A stretch of 64,000 nucleotides of DNA. Origin: Pseudanabaena mucicola str. Chao 1806. Lineage in GTDB: Bacteria > Cyanobacteriota > Cyanobacteriia > Pseudanabaenales > Pseudanabaenaceae. Positions 55,423 through 64,000 of this stretch are shown here, piece by piece. The stretch's first letter is position 1. Each line of letters starts with the position of its first letter. The translations under genes were made by a program, and so were the position numbers. Where the stretch lies: contig NZ_CP097329.1 in the NCBI RefSeq assembly GCF_030323025.1, positions 341,001 through 405,000 on the forward strand, written 5' to 3'. The notes beneath the pieces are model-generated. The model did not search any database and was not told where the DNA came from. It saw only the letters and a list, made by a program, of their open reading frames with translations.

Positions 55423-56574
55423 TTATTGTAAAATTTGACCACGTCCTAGCCATAGCTCTAGTAGCAGGATGAGAAAGCCAATCATCGCTAAGCGCCCATT
55501 CCATACTTCAGCAGAAGGGGTCATGCCCCATTCCCAACGCTCTTGAGGATATAGTTTGGTGTTTTTTTGAGGTTGAATGGTTGCGGAGAATGGTATCTGG
55601 CGATCGCTTAAAGCTTTAATCACCACATCGGCTAAGGCTTGGATAAATGTGGGGTCAGTATCAGGCGCAGGTACACGCGCAAAGGTCTCAATGCCTGCTT
55701 GTTCAGCGATTTCACGATATTCCATATCGATTTCTTCGAGGGTTTCGATATGCTCTGATACAAAACTGATTGGTACTACTACTAGCTCTTTAATACCCTG
55801 TGTAGCCAATTCTTCGATCGCAACATCAGTGTAGGGCTGCAACCATTCAACGGGACCGACACGACTTTGGTATGCCAATTTGTAAGGATTTGGTCGATTT
55901 AGCTTTTGCATAATTAGCGCTGCACAAGCCTCTATTTCTTTTTGGTAAGGATCACCTGCTTCTTCGATATAACTAACTGGCACACCATGAGCACTAAAAA
56001 AGACATAGGCTTGGCTAGGATCTTTGACCTGATCGAGTTTGGTGGCGATCAAGTTTGCCATTGCCTGCAAATAGGCTGAATTTTCATACCAAGAGGGAAT
56101 AACAGTATATTTGATTTTTTGCAATTCGGGATCGTTTTTCCAGATGCGATCAAGTAAGCGAAAGCTGGAACCTGTGGTACTAATCGAAAACTGTGGGTAT
56201 AGCGGCAAGATTACTAATTCTTCGATTTTGTCGCGTTTAATTTGGGCGATCGCCTCCTCTGTAAATGGATGCCAATAACGCATTCCCACATAAACTTGAA
56301 CATCAAGCCCATCTTGAACAAGCTGCAATCGCAGAGCTTGCGCTTGTTCCTCCGTAATGCGGCGTAAAGGAGAGCCACCACCAATTTTTTTATAGTTTTG
56401 CTGAGATTGCTTGGCGCGTAGGTTAGAAATGAGCCATGCTAAAGGAGCTTGCAGTAATGGCGATGGCAAGCGAATAATTTCTGGGTCAGAAAATAAGTTA
56501 TACAAAAATGGACGGACATCCTCTAATTTGTCTGGTCCGCCGAGGTTCAGCAGTAAAACTCCTAATCGCCCCAT
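55423..56574 (-). CDS. hemH: Ferrochelatase with C-terminal chlorophyll a/b-binding (HLIP-like) segment
   Basis: A 383-residue protein. The ferrochelatase core (about 1-320) opens [20 protein letters not shown] and has [20 protein letters not shown], the metal-site His in [20 protein letters not shown], and [21 protein letters not shown] linker is followed by one membrane helix with the CAB/HLIP motif, [20 protein letters not shown]. This fusion is known in cyanobacteria and plastids, inserts Fe into protoporphyrin IX at the thylakoid, and the tail takes part in dimerisation and tetrapyrrole-flux control. Monocistronic. Confidence 0.96.
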   Translation of the reverse strand: MGRLGVLLLNLGGPDKLEDVRPFLYNLFSDPEIIRLPSPLLQAPLAWLISNLRAKQSQQNYKKIGGGSPLRRITEEQAQALRLQLVQDGLDVQVYVGMRYWHPFTEEAIAQIKRDKIEELVILPLYPQFSISTTGSSFRLLDRIWKNDPELQKIKYTVIPSWYENSAYLQAMANLIATKLDQVKDPSQAYVFFSAHGVPVSYIEEAGDPYQKEIEACAALIMQKLNRPNPYKLAYQSRVGPVEWLQPYTDVAIEELATQGIKELVVVPISFVSEHIETLEEIDMEYREIAEQAGIETFARVPAPDTDPTFIQALADVVIKALSDRQIPFSATIQPQKNTKLYPQERWEWGMTPSAEVWNGRLAMIGFLILLLELWLGRGQILQ

Positions 56575-56784
56575 ATCAATCGCTATATCCTTTTGTACAA
56601 TTTTATATACTGTGAGTTGTCTTTATGAGACCTTGATAAAAAGCGCTAAAAAACTTTGATCAACAGTCTTAATTTTTGGCTAGAAAGATTCAGTAGTGCG
56701 GGACGGCATACTAAATCTTTCTAGCACTTAAAACAATACATTTATTTGGGAGGCTAAAAACTAAATTATTGCTGCTAATGAGCA

Positions 56785-56890
56785 TTACAGCCTATTGATG
56801 CTTTGATTAGTACAGAAATATTTTTGAAAATGGCGCGCAACGCCACTTTCAAAAATATTTCTGGGTTTTAAGTAAGCGTAAAGAGCTGTA
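56785..56890. repeat. F2 palindromic element, copy d
   Basis: Inverse orientation to copy a; TTACAGCC...TAGTACAGAAATATTTTTG ... CTGGGTTTTAAGTAAGCG-TAAAGAGCTGTA. The hairpin arms have a single mismatch. It lies in a 500-bp spacer (56575-57074) with no gene. Confidence 0.8.
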
Positions 56891-57074
56891 TGACAATTAG
56901 TCTAACTAGTTACAGCCAATAATACTAACTTGATTTTTTCAGGTTTTGTCTTTACCAATCTTTTACTAAATTCTACGATTCCTTTTGCTTTAAGCCACAA
57001 TCAATTTAGGACAGCACTATAGAACCCATTTGGTATCTTAGGAAAGGAAGAAAAAAGAGAACCTGTCCACCAGC

Positions 57075-57359
57075 GTGGACAAAACAGCAAATATTAGATG
57101 GAGTAGAGAAACCATGAAGGCATTGCTCGAGCAGGGGAGAGCACAAGCCGAAAAAAAGCCAAAGTGGACAACCTTAATCATCGTCGATTCACACGCAACC
57201 AAAAACACTTGTAATGCAAGCGCTGATTCCAAAGGTTTCTACTACTACAGAGCTAGGGATGGCATCAAGAAAAATCTTGGTGTGGATTCTCTCGGTTTGT
57301 CATTCTTCACCCATTGCACCAAGACAAGTCTGCCCGATGATAAAGCTTTGATTGAATAG
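57075..57359 (+). pseudogene. IS5-family transposase internal fragment
   Basis: A 94-codon open frame: KALLEQGRAQAEKKPKWTTL, then IIVDSHATKNTCNASADSKG (the first catalytic Asp region of IS5-type DDE transposases) and LGLSFFTHCTKTSLPDDKAL, then a stop. The full protein would need about 100 residues before and after. No terminal repeats recognised nearby. Confidence 0.75.
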
Positions 57360-57406
57360 ACATAACGCAAATTAGCATCACATCGTAATTTGCTAATCAC
57401 ATCCAG

Positions 57407-57808
57407 ATGCAAATCCATGAACCCATTGACTCACTTGATTTTGCTGTAGAAGACATCAACGACTACATAACGGGCAGATTTCGGCAGATAAGAAGGATAT
57501 GTGGCATGTGGCTTGGAGACGCTCCAAATAAGCTGTCAAGCTGTCTAGACGATAAACTTCAGGAACATTTCGTTAATTACGAGGCAATTGAGTTAAGCCC
57601 AGATTCTTGTTGCAAAGTATTTTTGAAGGGACTAGATTTTCCTATCTCTTTTACCAAGCAAGTTTTTAGAAACAAAAATCAGTCTACTGGAATCTTGTAT
57701 TTACAGCGCTTTGCGCTCAAAATCAAACCAAGATATTTTTCTAAAAAGCTTGTAAAGCAATCCTTTCAGGAAATATCTTGTGGTTCGTTTGATCGAAAAC
57801 TGCTGTAG
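57407..57808 (+). CDS. Unknown ORF whose 3' end lies in a decayed F2 repeat
   Basis: A 133-codon frame opening MQIHEPIDSLDFAVEDINDY. From about 57699 the DNA is F2-like (TTACAGCGCTTTGCGCT), so at least the last 35 codons come from a repeat and the natural C-terminus is missing. It lies between two transposase fossils. The protein is not recognised, and it may not be expressed. Confidence 0.35.
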   Translation: MQIHEPIDSLDFAVEDINDYITGRFRQIRRICGMWLGDAPNKLSSCLDDKLQEHFVNYEAIELSPDSCCKVFLKGLDFPISFTKQVFRNKNQSTGILYLQRFALKIKPRYFSKKLVKQSFQEISCGSFDRKLL

Positions 57809-57809
57809 C
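57699..57809. repeat. F2 element, copy e (decayed)
   Basis: TATTTACAGCGCTTTGCGCT start, arms around AATCAAACCAAGATATTTT and AAATATCTTG...GTTTGAT that are only partly complementary, and an end ACTGCTGTA. Unlike other copies the stem has decayed. Confidence 0.5.
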
Positions 57810-57825
57810 TTGAAGTAATCTCGAC

Positions 57826-58101
57826 TTAAGCGCCGCTGACATCAACACAATCTATCAAAAACGATGGCAATTTGAAGAATTTCACAAGTCTTTGAAATCT
57901 AATCTTGTTATTGCTAAATCCCAAACTGGGATTGCTCATATTCACAAAAAACACATCTTTGCTTGCTTTTTTGCTTTTGTTAAGTGAGAGCGCATTCGGA
58001 TCAAAACCAAACTCAACCATTTTGCTCTTAAGTCTAAACATTACTTCAAGGCTATTAGGGCTAGTTTCTCTCTTCTCCAAAAACTATCTATTCCTTCCAC
58101 G
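57826..58101 (+). pseudogene. IS4-type transposase C-terminal fragment
   Basis: One frame reads AADINTIYQKRWQFEEFHKS, LKSNLVIAKSQTGIAHIHKK and then, after an in-frame stop, RIRIKTKLNHFALKSKHYFK with a stop near 58101. The YQKRWQFEEFHKSLK stretch is the Y-(2)-R-(3)-E-(6)-K signature around the catalytic Glu of IS4-family transposases. It lacks the upstream domain and has a nonsense codon. Confidence 0.75.
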
Positions 58102-58179
58102 TAACATCAGTTATAAATGAGATCGCCACAATCAAAAAGTTCAATCAAACCTTAACTCAACATAATTCATACAAATACC

Positions 58180-61100
58180 ATGCGTCCAATTGAGCTAATT
58201 GTCGAAGGATTTACTAGTTTCCGTACTCGTCAAGTACTAGATTTTACAAGCCTTGACTTGTTTGCAATAACGGGCGCAACAGGTGCAGGCAAAACTTCGC
58301 TACTGGATGCGATTACCTTTGCGCTGTATGACAAGGTGGCAAATAAGCCCAATTCATCCAAAGAGTTAGTCAGCCAAGGAGCGACCCAGTTAAAAGTAGA
58401 ATTTCGTTTCGAGATGCGCCAAATAGAATATCGGGTATTACGAACTTGGCGTAATCGTGGCAAAACCGATGAGAAGAAATTTCTGTTTGATCAATTAATT
58501 GATGGGGAATGGGAAAGATGCGATCGCGCTCAAAAAGTAGAAGAAATCGTTGGCATGGATTTCGAGACTTTTACCCGTGTGATCATTTTGCCGCAGGGAC
58601 AGTTTGATGAATTTCTTAAAGGTGAGGCTGCGAAACGGCGTGAGATTTTGCGACAGTTAGCTGGCTTTCAAATCTTTGAGCAGATGCGTAAAGAGGCAAG
58701 CGATCGCACTAGTCGTTTTAAAGCCGAGCGTGAGGGTTTAGATAAAGTCCTTGAAGGGATGCAAGCACCAACTCAGGAGGAAGTAGAATCTCAACAATTA
58801 GAATTAGAGAATCTGGAAATTTTAATCCCTGACTTGGAACTGGAAGCAAAACAAAGTCAGAAAATCTTAGAAGCTGAAGAAAGACTCTTTGCTCAAATCC
58901 AGCAATATCGACAGCTTTCTCTAAAATTAGTGCAATTACAACAGGATGCATCGCAAATCAAAGTTTTAGAAAATCAATTGCGAAATGCTCAATTAGCAAA
59001 TTCAATTATGGGAACTTGGACAGTTCTCCAGACTGTGCGTAAGCGTGTGGAACATGCGATTGTTGATCTTTCAAACGCTAAGAAACAGTTAGAAATTTCG
59101 AGGCTGGATCTCGATCAGCAGCAACAAGCCTATGAAAAATCACGCATAGAACAAAGCACTGTCCAAAGTCAGATCGAGTCTCAAGAGCGCAATCTTGCTC
59201 TGGCGGAATCTTTGCATACACAGCAACAACAATCTCAAGCTGAGTTAAAGCGTGCAGAGCAAAATTTGCAAGAGCGATCGCAGGTTCTCCAAAAGGCACA
59301 TCAGGCTGTAACTCATGCCGAGTCAGACTTGCAAACCATTAGGCAAAATCTAGAAAACCTTGAAACTGCTCTTAAAAATTCGCAATACGATCCCGCTAGA
59401 CTCGAACAATTGCGTCAAGTTGCTGAACCGCTTACGCAGTGGCAAATTCTGAATGAGAACCTCACTAAGCAGCAACAAAAATCAACCCAGTTCCAAACAG
59501 AAATCCAGAAATTCACGCAGCAACTTGAAAAAGTACAACAGGCGATCGCTAAGGCTGAAAGTGATTTCCAAATTGCGAGTAATGCGCTCAAGGAAGCAGA
59601 ATCTTCTAATCTGCAAGCCCTGCAAACTAGTCACGCTAACGCTTTACGTACTGAATTGCATGATGGTGACAATTGTCCCGTTTGTAATCATCTCTATAGT
59701 TTAGAGGGATTGCCTGAACTTCCAGAATTAGAATTAATTGATACGACAAGATTGATAAAACAGAGAGAAATCACTGAGCGTCAGTTAGCGAAATTATTAC
59801 AGGACAAGGCAAAAATTGAGGCTAGTCTCGAAGCTTCGCAGCAACAATTACAGAGTCAAACTCAGGAAATTGATGATTTAGAATCACAACTTGCAAAACT
59901 GCAAAAACAAATCGATCAAGTTCTTAAGTCTGATTGGCAAATGGTCGATATTCTTCGCGATCGCCAAGTACTTGAAGATCAAGAATCGGCTTATCTCAAG
60001 CTAAGTGGCGAACAACAGGAAATCGCTATCTCTTTGCAAAACAATGAAAATAGACTTAAAGCTAGTCAAGACAACCTGCAATTAGCCCAAATAGAATTTG
60101 ATAAATCATCACAGGAAAAAGTCCTCAGAGAGTCACAGCTACAGGCAATTTCGCAACATTTGCTTGAGACTACCAATGGCAATAGTTATGAATCCTTGCG
60201 CCAAAGTATTTTGCAGGCAAAGCAGGAACTTAGCGATCGCCTCAAAGCCATCGAAACCAAATATCAACAAGCCCGCGAAATATTTGCTAAACGAGAGGAA
60301 TCAGCAACTAAGGCTCAAGAAAATCATGATTTTGCTACTTTTGAGCAATCTAAACAGGAATCTAATTGGCAACAAGAACTTAATTCTATTAACTTTACCG
60401 AGCTAGAGTTTCTCGCCGCCCAAACTACGCGATCGCAAATGGACGCATGGCAACAACAAATTGAGAACTATCAGCGTCAAGAGCAGGATCTAACTACACG
60501 CCTCCAAATGTTTGCGGAGTCAATTGACGAGCGAACCACCGATGAACTGGCGATCGCCAAATTGCGTGAGAAATCCCAACAAGCCGCAGAATCGTTACAG
60601 TTAGCCAGCGAAAATCGCGCATCCATCAAAGCATGGCTAGAGCAAGCCCACCAAAAACGCCAAGAATCGCAGGAACTTGAAGCGCGTAAACTTACTCTAC
60701 AGGCGCAAGAGCAAACCTATCACACCCTCGCCCAAGATCTGCAATCCAATCGCTTTCAGGAATATATTCTCGACAGTCTGCAACAGGAACTCGTGAACCG
60801 TGCCTCAGTTCTCTTGCAACAACTTTCAGAAGATCGCTATATCCTCCAAATCGAAAATGGTGATTATTGGGTAGCAGACAATTGGAATGGTGGCGAAAAG
60901 CGTCGTGTCCGCACCCTCTCTGGTGGTGAGACCTTTGCGGCTTCCCTCTCAATGGCACTGGCGCTATCAGAAAAATTATCGATGGGTATCGAACTGGGTA
61001 GCCTTTTCCTTGATGAAGGTTTCGGCACACTCGACAGTGAAACCCTTGAAAGCGTTACCCAAATCCTCGAATCTCTACGCCAACAGGATCGCTTAATCGG

Positions 61101-61194
61101 TGTGATCACTCATATCCAATCCTTAGCCGAGCGATTGCCCACCCAAATTCACGTTCGCAAATCCATTAACGGTTCAGAACTAATCAAAATATAA
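58180..61194 (+). CDS. sbcC: Exonuclease SbcCD, ATPase subunit SbcC
   Basis: A 1004-residue SMC/Rad50-type protein. Walker A is TGATGAGKTS (residues 31-40); then two long Gln/Glu/Lys-rich coiled coils meet at a zinc hook with Cys499-Pro-Val-Cys502; the C-terminal half has the signature LSGGETFAASLSMALALSEK (about 913) and Walker B SLFLDEGFGTLDSETLES. With SbcD it cuts hairpins and DNA ends and removes long palindromes. sbcD is not adjacent. The 3' end is followed 25 nt later by a perfect double-hairpin F4 element. Single gene. Confidence 0.93.
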   Translation: MRPIELIVEGFTSFRTRQVLDFTSLDLFAITGATGAGKTSLLDAITFALYDKVANKPNSSKELVSQGATQLKVEFRFEMRQIEYRVLRTWRNRGKTDEKKFLFDQLIDGEWERCDRAQKVEEIVGMDFETFTRVIILPQGQFDEFLKGEAAKRREILRQLAGFQIFEQMRKEASDRTSRFKAEREGLDKVLEGMQAPTQEEVESQQLELENLEILIPDLELEAKQSQKILEAEERLFAQIQQYRQLSLKLVQLQQDASQIKVLENQLRNAQLANSIMGTWTVLQTVRKRVEHAIVDLSNAKKQLEISRLDLDQQQQAYEKSRIEQSTVQSQIESQERNLALAESLHTQQQQSQAELKRAEQNLQERSQVLQKAHQAVTHAESDLQTIRQNLENLETALKNSQYDPARLEQLRQVAEPLTQWQILNENLTKQQQKSTQFQTEIQKFTQQLEKVQQAIAKAESDFQIASNALKEAESSNLQALQTSHANALRTELHDGDNCPVCNHLYSLEGLPELPELELIDTTRLIKQREITERQLAKLLQDKAKIEASLEASQQQLQSQTQEIDDLESQLAKLQKQIDQVLKSDWQMVDILRDRQVLEDQESAYLKLSGEQQEIAISLQNNENRLKASQDNLQLAQIEFDKSSQEKVLRESQLQAISQHLLETTNGNSYESLRQSILQAKQELSDRLKAIETKYQQAREIFAKREESATKAQENHDFATFEQSKQESNWQQELNSINFTELEFLAAQTTRSQMDAWQQQIENYQRQEQDLTTRLQMFAESIDERTTDELAIAKLREKSQQAAESLQLASENRASIKAWLEQAHQKRQESQELEARKLTLQAQEQTYHTLAQDLQSNRFQEYILDSLQQELVNRASVLLQQLSEDRYILQIENGDYWVADNWNGGEKRRVRTLSGGETFAASLSMALALSEKLSMGIELGSLFLDEGFGTLDSETLESVTQILESLRQQDRLIGVITHIQSLAERLPTQIHVRKSINGSELIKI

Positions 61195-61219
61195 AGTCGT
61201 CAAAAGCTTTCACAATCCG

Positions 61220-61324
61220 TATAGCGGTTTTCATTTTGCCGTAGGCAAAATGAAAACTCAAAACTCTTAATGGGACTGATTTTTTGTTTTCAAATGAGTA
61301 CACACTCATTTGAAAACCGCTATA
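61220..61324. repeat. F4 double-hairpin element, copy b
   Basis: 105 bp, TATAGCGGTTTTCA ... TGAAAACCGCTATA. The two loops are GTA (61241-61243) and ACAC (61300-61303), exactly the reverse complements of the TAC and GTGT loops of copy a. Every other base is identical. Confidence 0.92.
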
Positions 61325-61430
61325 GCTTAGAATTTGTAGTTTTTATCCGAATTATTAAGTATTATGGTATATTCAAAAAATAATTTAATTTGACTCTATT
61401 TATCTCCAAATAATTACAAATAATCAATTT

Positions 61431-62693
61431 ATGGCACACATTGGCATTATTTGCGTACCAGCAACGGGACATCTTAATACAATATTGCCCCTTGGGTGTG
61501 AACTTAAAAAGAGAGGGCATCAAGTAACTCTAATTGGTTTATTAGATGCCAAAGAAAAAACTGAAGTTGCAGGTTTGAATTTTAAACCATTTGCAGAGAC
61601 ATTACGCCCCCTTGGTTTTACTCCTTCAATCTTAGTTAGGATGGGTGAGTTAAGTGGTTCAGATGCCTTTCGTTACTCTATTCAGTTATTTACAGAAAGC
61701 GCAAAAATCATGATGGAAGATGGACTGACCGCAGTTCGCGAAGCTCAAGTTGACTTACTGTTAATTGATCAGGCTTCCTTTGGCGCTTCTAGTGTTGCCG
61801 AATACCTTGGTATCCCTTTTATTAGTTTTACTAGTGCGATTGTGCTAAACCGTGATAATTCTGTGCCTCCCTTTAATTTTGGCTGGAACTATTCACCTAG
61901 TTACTTTGCAAAGTTGAGAAATCAACTAGGCTATAAGTTACTTGATCGTTTAATCAAACCGATTTCAGATACAGTTACTCAATATAGACGATCGCTAAAC
62001 TTAGCACCTTTTAACCATCCTAATGATGCATATTCTCCCATAGCACAGATTTGTCGCCAGCCCAAAGAATTTGAATTTCCACGTCAGAATCTACCGCCTC
62101 ATTTCCATTTTACAGGTCCTTTACATAGTTTAGAGAGCCGATCTGTCATCAATTTTCCCTATGATAAATTGAATGGAAAGCCATTAATTTACGCATCAAT
62201 GGGAACGATCCAAAATCGATTGCTAGAGGTATTTCATCAAATTGCCGAAGCCTGTCAAGATTTAGATGCTCAATTGGTAATTTCCTTAGGAGGCTCAGCT
62301 GATCCCGAAAACCTCCCCCCATTTACGGGTAATCCAATTGTAGTTAAATACGCACCACAATTGGAACTCTTGCAGAAGGCTCAACTGACTATCACCCATG
62401 CAGGGCTAAATACAACATTAGAGTCTTTGAGCTATGGAGTACCGATGGTTGCTATTCCGATCACTAATGACCAACCAGGAGTAGCTGCACGTATTGCTTG
62501 GACGGAGACTGGTGTAGTCATTCCTGTAAAAAAGTTGACGGTTGCGAAACTACAAAAGGCAGTGCAAACAGTGTTGAAGGAACCGAAATATCGAGATAAT
62601 GCACGCAAAATGCAGTTAGCCATCCAAAAATCTGGTGGTGTTAAGTTGGCAGCAGATATTGTCGAAGAGGCGATCGCTAAAGTTATTTGTTAA
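61431..62693 (+). CDS. MGT/UGT-type glycosyltransferase (GT1)
   Basis: A 420-residue GT-B fold enzyme. N-terminal half: IGIICVPATGHLNTILPLGC with the conserved GH, and DLLLIDQASFGASSVAEYLG. C-terminal half: KPLIYASMGTIQNRLLEVFH, then PIVVKYAPQLELLQKAQLTI and the nucleotide-sugar-binding THAGLNTTLESLSYGVPMVA (HAG-N-T...GVP-x-x) and TNDQPGVAARI. In cyanobacteria relatives glycosylate carotenoids, sterols or other lipids (CrtX-like); the acceptor is not evident. Single gene. Confidence 0.87.
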   Translation: MAHIGIICVPATGHLNTILPLGCELKKRGHQVTLIGLLDAKEKTEVAGLNFKPFAETLRPLGFTPSILVRMGELSGSDAFRYSIQLFTESAKIMMEDGLTAVREAQVDLLLIDQASFGASSVAEYLGIPFISFTSAIVLNRDNSVPPFNFGWNYSPSYFAKLRNQLGYKLLDRLIKPISDTVTQYRRSLNLAPFNHPNDAYSPIAQICRQPKEFEFPRQNLPPHFHFTGPLHSLESRSVINFPYDKLNGKPLIYASMGTIQNRLLEVFHQIAEACQDLDAQLVISLGGSADPENLPPFTGNPIVVKYAPQLELLQKAQLTITHAGLNTTLESLSYGVPMVAIPITNDQPGVAARIAWTETGVVIPVKKLTVAKLQKAVQTVLKEPKYRDNARKMQLAIQKSGGVKLAADIVEEAIAKVIC

Positions 62694-62836
62694 AATTTTA
62701 TGTTTTAAATCAATGTAAAACTAGGCATTAATGCTAAATAGCGCCAATTCAAGGATGAAATGCAACGCCTAGAGATCTTTGCATAAAGGGAGTCATAAGG
62801 ATATTTTGAAATGAATCACAATAATAGGATATCCCC

Positions 62837-63168
62837 ATGAGCTTTAAGCATCTTAGCACAACAGAAAGAAGCGAACTGTATAAACTGCGGGTGACAGACA
62901 AATTATCGATGTCAGAAATCGGTCGCCGCTTGAATCGAAACAAAAGTACGATTTCAAGGGAGTTATCGCATAACTCCGATGAGAGACAGTGTGTCTATTT
63001 GCCCGACACGACGAAGGTGAAGATGAAAGCTCGGCGCGAAAAAGCCAAGGTAAAAATTCCAGAACGTTAGTGCAACGACGATCACCGAAGTAAAGCAGCG
63101 ATTAGAGCAGCATCACAGTCCAGAATAGCAGGACGGATGAAACTGGAAGGAGTGGGTAAAATCAGTTA
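62837..63168 (+). pseudogene. IS30-family transposase N-terminal fragment, frameshifted
   Basis: MSFKHLSTTERSELYKLRVT and MSEIGRRLNRNKSTISREL, the N-terminal HTH of IS30 transposases, to a stop at 63070. In another frame it continues ATTITEVKQRLEQHHSPE, then QIAGRMKLEGVGKIS, ending at about 63168. The DDE domain is absent. Confidence 0.8.
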
Positions 63169-63190
63169 ATAATTTGTACTTAAAAAGTTT

Positions 63191-63922
63191 ATGTCAACAT
63201 CTGTGCGAACCCGTCAACATCATTTAATTCAAAAGTTGGCAAATTGTATTGAAGAAACATGGCAAACCCATTTAGATCTAGAGCCATATCTCATACCTAA
63301 AGATTTAGGCTACATCGAAGGGCAGCTAGAGGGAGAGAAGTTAATCATTGAAAATCTTTGCTACCAAACTAAGCAATTTCGCAAATTACATCTTGAACTC
63401 GCTCAAGTGGGGAATGGTTTGGATATTTTGCATTGCGTTATGTTTCCCAACCCTGAGTATGCTTTGCCAATCTTTGGGGCAGATATTGTCGGCGGACGTG
63501 GGGGAATGATTAGTGCAGCGATCGCGGATCTGTCACCTAGCAATCGCGAAAAATCTTTACCGACTAAATATCAAGAGCAACTAGCCAATTTAAAAAATAT
63601 CGAGTTTTCACAGCCCCGTGCATTACCTGAATGGGCAGATATTTTTTCGGAATTTTGTTTATTTATTCGCCCTGATGGAGTTGAAGAGGAACAGGCTTTT
63701 TTGCAAAGGGTACAAGAATTTTTGACGATTCATTGCCAAATTGCTACTACTTTAGAGGCGCTAACTTCTGATGTGGATGTTGCCAGTGCGATCGCAGGTC
63801 AGCAATATTACTGCACCAAACAACAACAAAATGATAAAACCCGTCGAGTCCTTGAAAAGTCCTTTGGTGAAGAATGGGCAGAACGTTATATGACTGCCAT
63901 GTTATTTGACTCCATCACCTAA
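63191..63922 (+). CDS. pcyA: Phycocyanobilin:ferredoxin oxidoreductase PcyA
   Basis: A 243-residue bilin reductase of the HY2 family. [20 protein letters not shown] contains the His (active site) and the conserved hydrophobic strand; [20 protein letters not shown] carries the Asp used for proton transfer; [20 protein letters not shown] and [20 protein letters not shown] complete the fold. It reduces biliverdin by four electrons from ferredoxin to phycocyanobilin, the chromophore of phycobilisomes and phytochromes. Length matches the family (about 245). Single gene after the IS30 fossil. Confidence 0.96.
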   Translation: MSTSVRTRQHHLIQKLANCIEETWQTHLDLEPYLIPKDLGYIEGQLEGEKLIIENLCYQTKQFRKLHLELAQVGNGLDILHCVMFPNPEYALPIFGADIVGGRGGMISAAIADLSPSNREKSLPTKYQEQLANLKNIEFSQPRALPEWADIFSEFCLFIRPDGVEEEQAFLQRVQEFLTIHCQIATTLEALTSDVDVASAIAGQQYYCTKQQQNDKTRRVLEKSFGEEWAERYMTAMLFDSIT

Positions 63923-64000
63923 TTACTTAAATAAAGAACTTTACTGCTATAGCATTTACCAGTCTAGCGAGCTTTGTTTCCCCGCCTATGACGGGGAAAC
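63923..64000. other. Right edge, possible repeat start
   Basis: GCTATAGCATTTACCAGTCT and GTTTCCCCGCCTATGACGGGG resemble the 2528-2592 sequence. It forms a CCCCG...CGGGG hairpin. Cut by the window edge. Confidence 0.35.

Noticed and set aside
60692-61030. Reverse-strand 112-codon frame in sbcC
   Set aside because: Overlaps the conserved ATPase end of SbcC in antisense; no start context or family features.

Overview
The window comes from a cyanobacterial chromosome. Oxygenic photosynthesis genes (psbX, a psaM-like gene, pcyA, Ycf66, cytochrome c6/f maturation ccsA), a ferrochelatase with a C-terminal chlorophyll a/b-binding segment, cyanobacteria-only families (DUF2854, DUF1825) and many GCGATCGC (HIP1) octamers all point that way. 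A Pseudanabaena-like filamentous lineage would fit the gene set and repeat load, but that is inference. Nearly all intact genes are housekeeping genes in short or single-gene units, separated by repeat-rich spacers.

Layout. 1-9.3 kb: 5' part of an RbcR/CbbR-type LysR regulator, psiE, psbX, ycf66, a Ser/Thr kinase with pentapeptide repeats, the glcE-glcF glycolate dehydrogenase pair, and the principal sigma factor sigA. 9.8-25.6 kb: DUF2854, Sua5/YrdC, an operon of a peptidoglycan-binding protein and a SPOR-like exported protein, rimI, tauE, ychF, an ABC1 kinase, a TldE/PmbA protein, a type-II NADH dehydrogenase-like flavoprotein, a TPR protein, mnmA and a tandem universal stress protein, with fossils of IS701-, IS4- and IS630-type transposases. 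26-39 kb: pyrG, then a mobile-element-rich stretch with two complementary IS256 fragments, an IS1 copy, and a phage-type integrase next to a CAU tRNA; between them lie tRNA-Asp, ccsA, an esterase, psaM and a family-2 glycosyltransferase. 39-56.6 kb: leuB, comF, DUF1825, moeB-rhodanese, livM, a kinase-WD40 protein, an ArsB/NhaD-type transporter, an ABC exporter, a Rieske protein, glyA, accC and hemH. 57-64 kb: IS5, IS4 and IS30 fossils, sbcC, an MGT-type glycosyltransferase and pcyA.

The most unusual content is in the spacers. At least six families of short palindromic, MITE-like elements recur (F1-F6). Several have conserved ends around one or two long hairpins. Three patterns recur between copies. 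(i) Hairpin loops are inverted while the flanks keep their orientation; the two full-length F4 copies differ only by two such loop inversions. (ii) Stem arms differ between copies but remain self-complementary, including compensatory indels. (iii) Elements nest inside each other, with visible target duplications. Together these suggest arm-templated copying or flipping of hairpins rather than simple point-mutational decay.

No CRISPR array, toxin-antitoxin pair or recognised defence system was seen.
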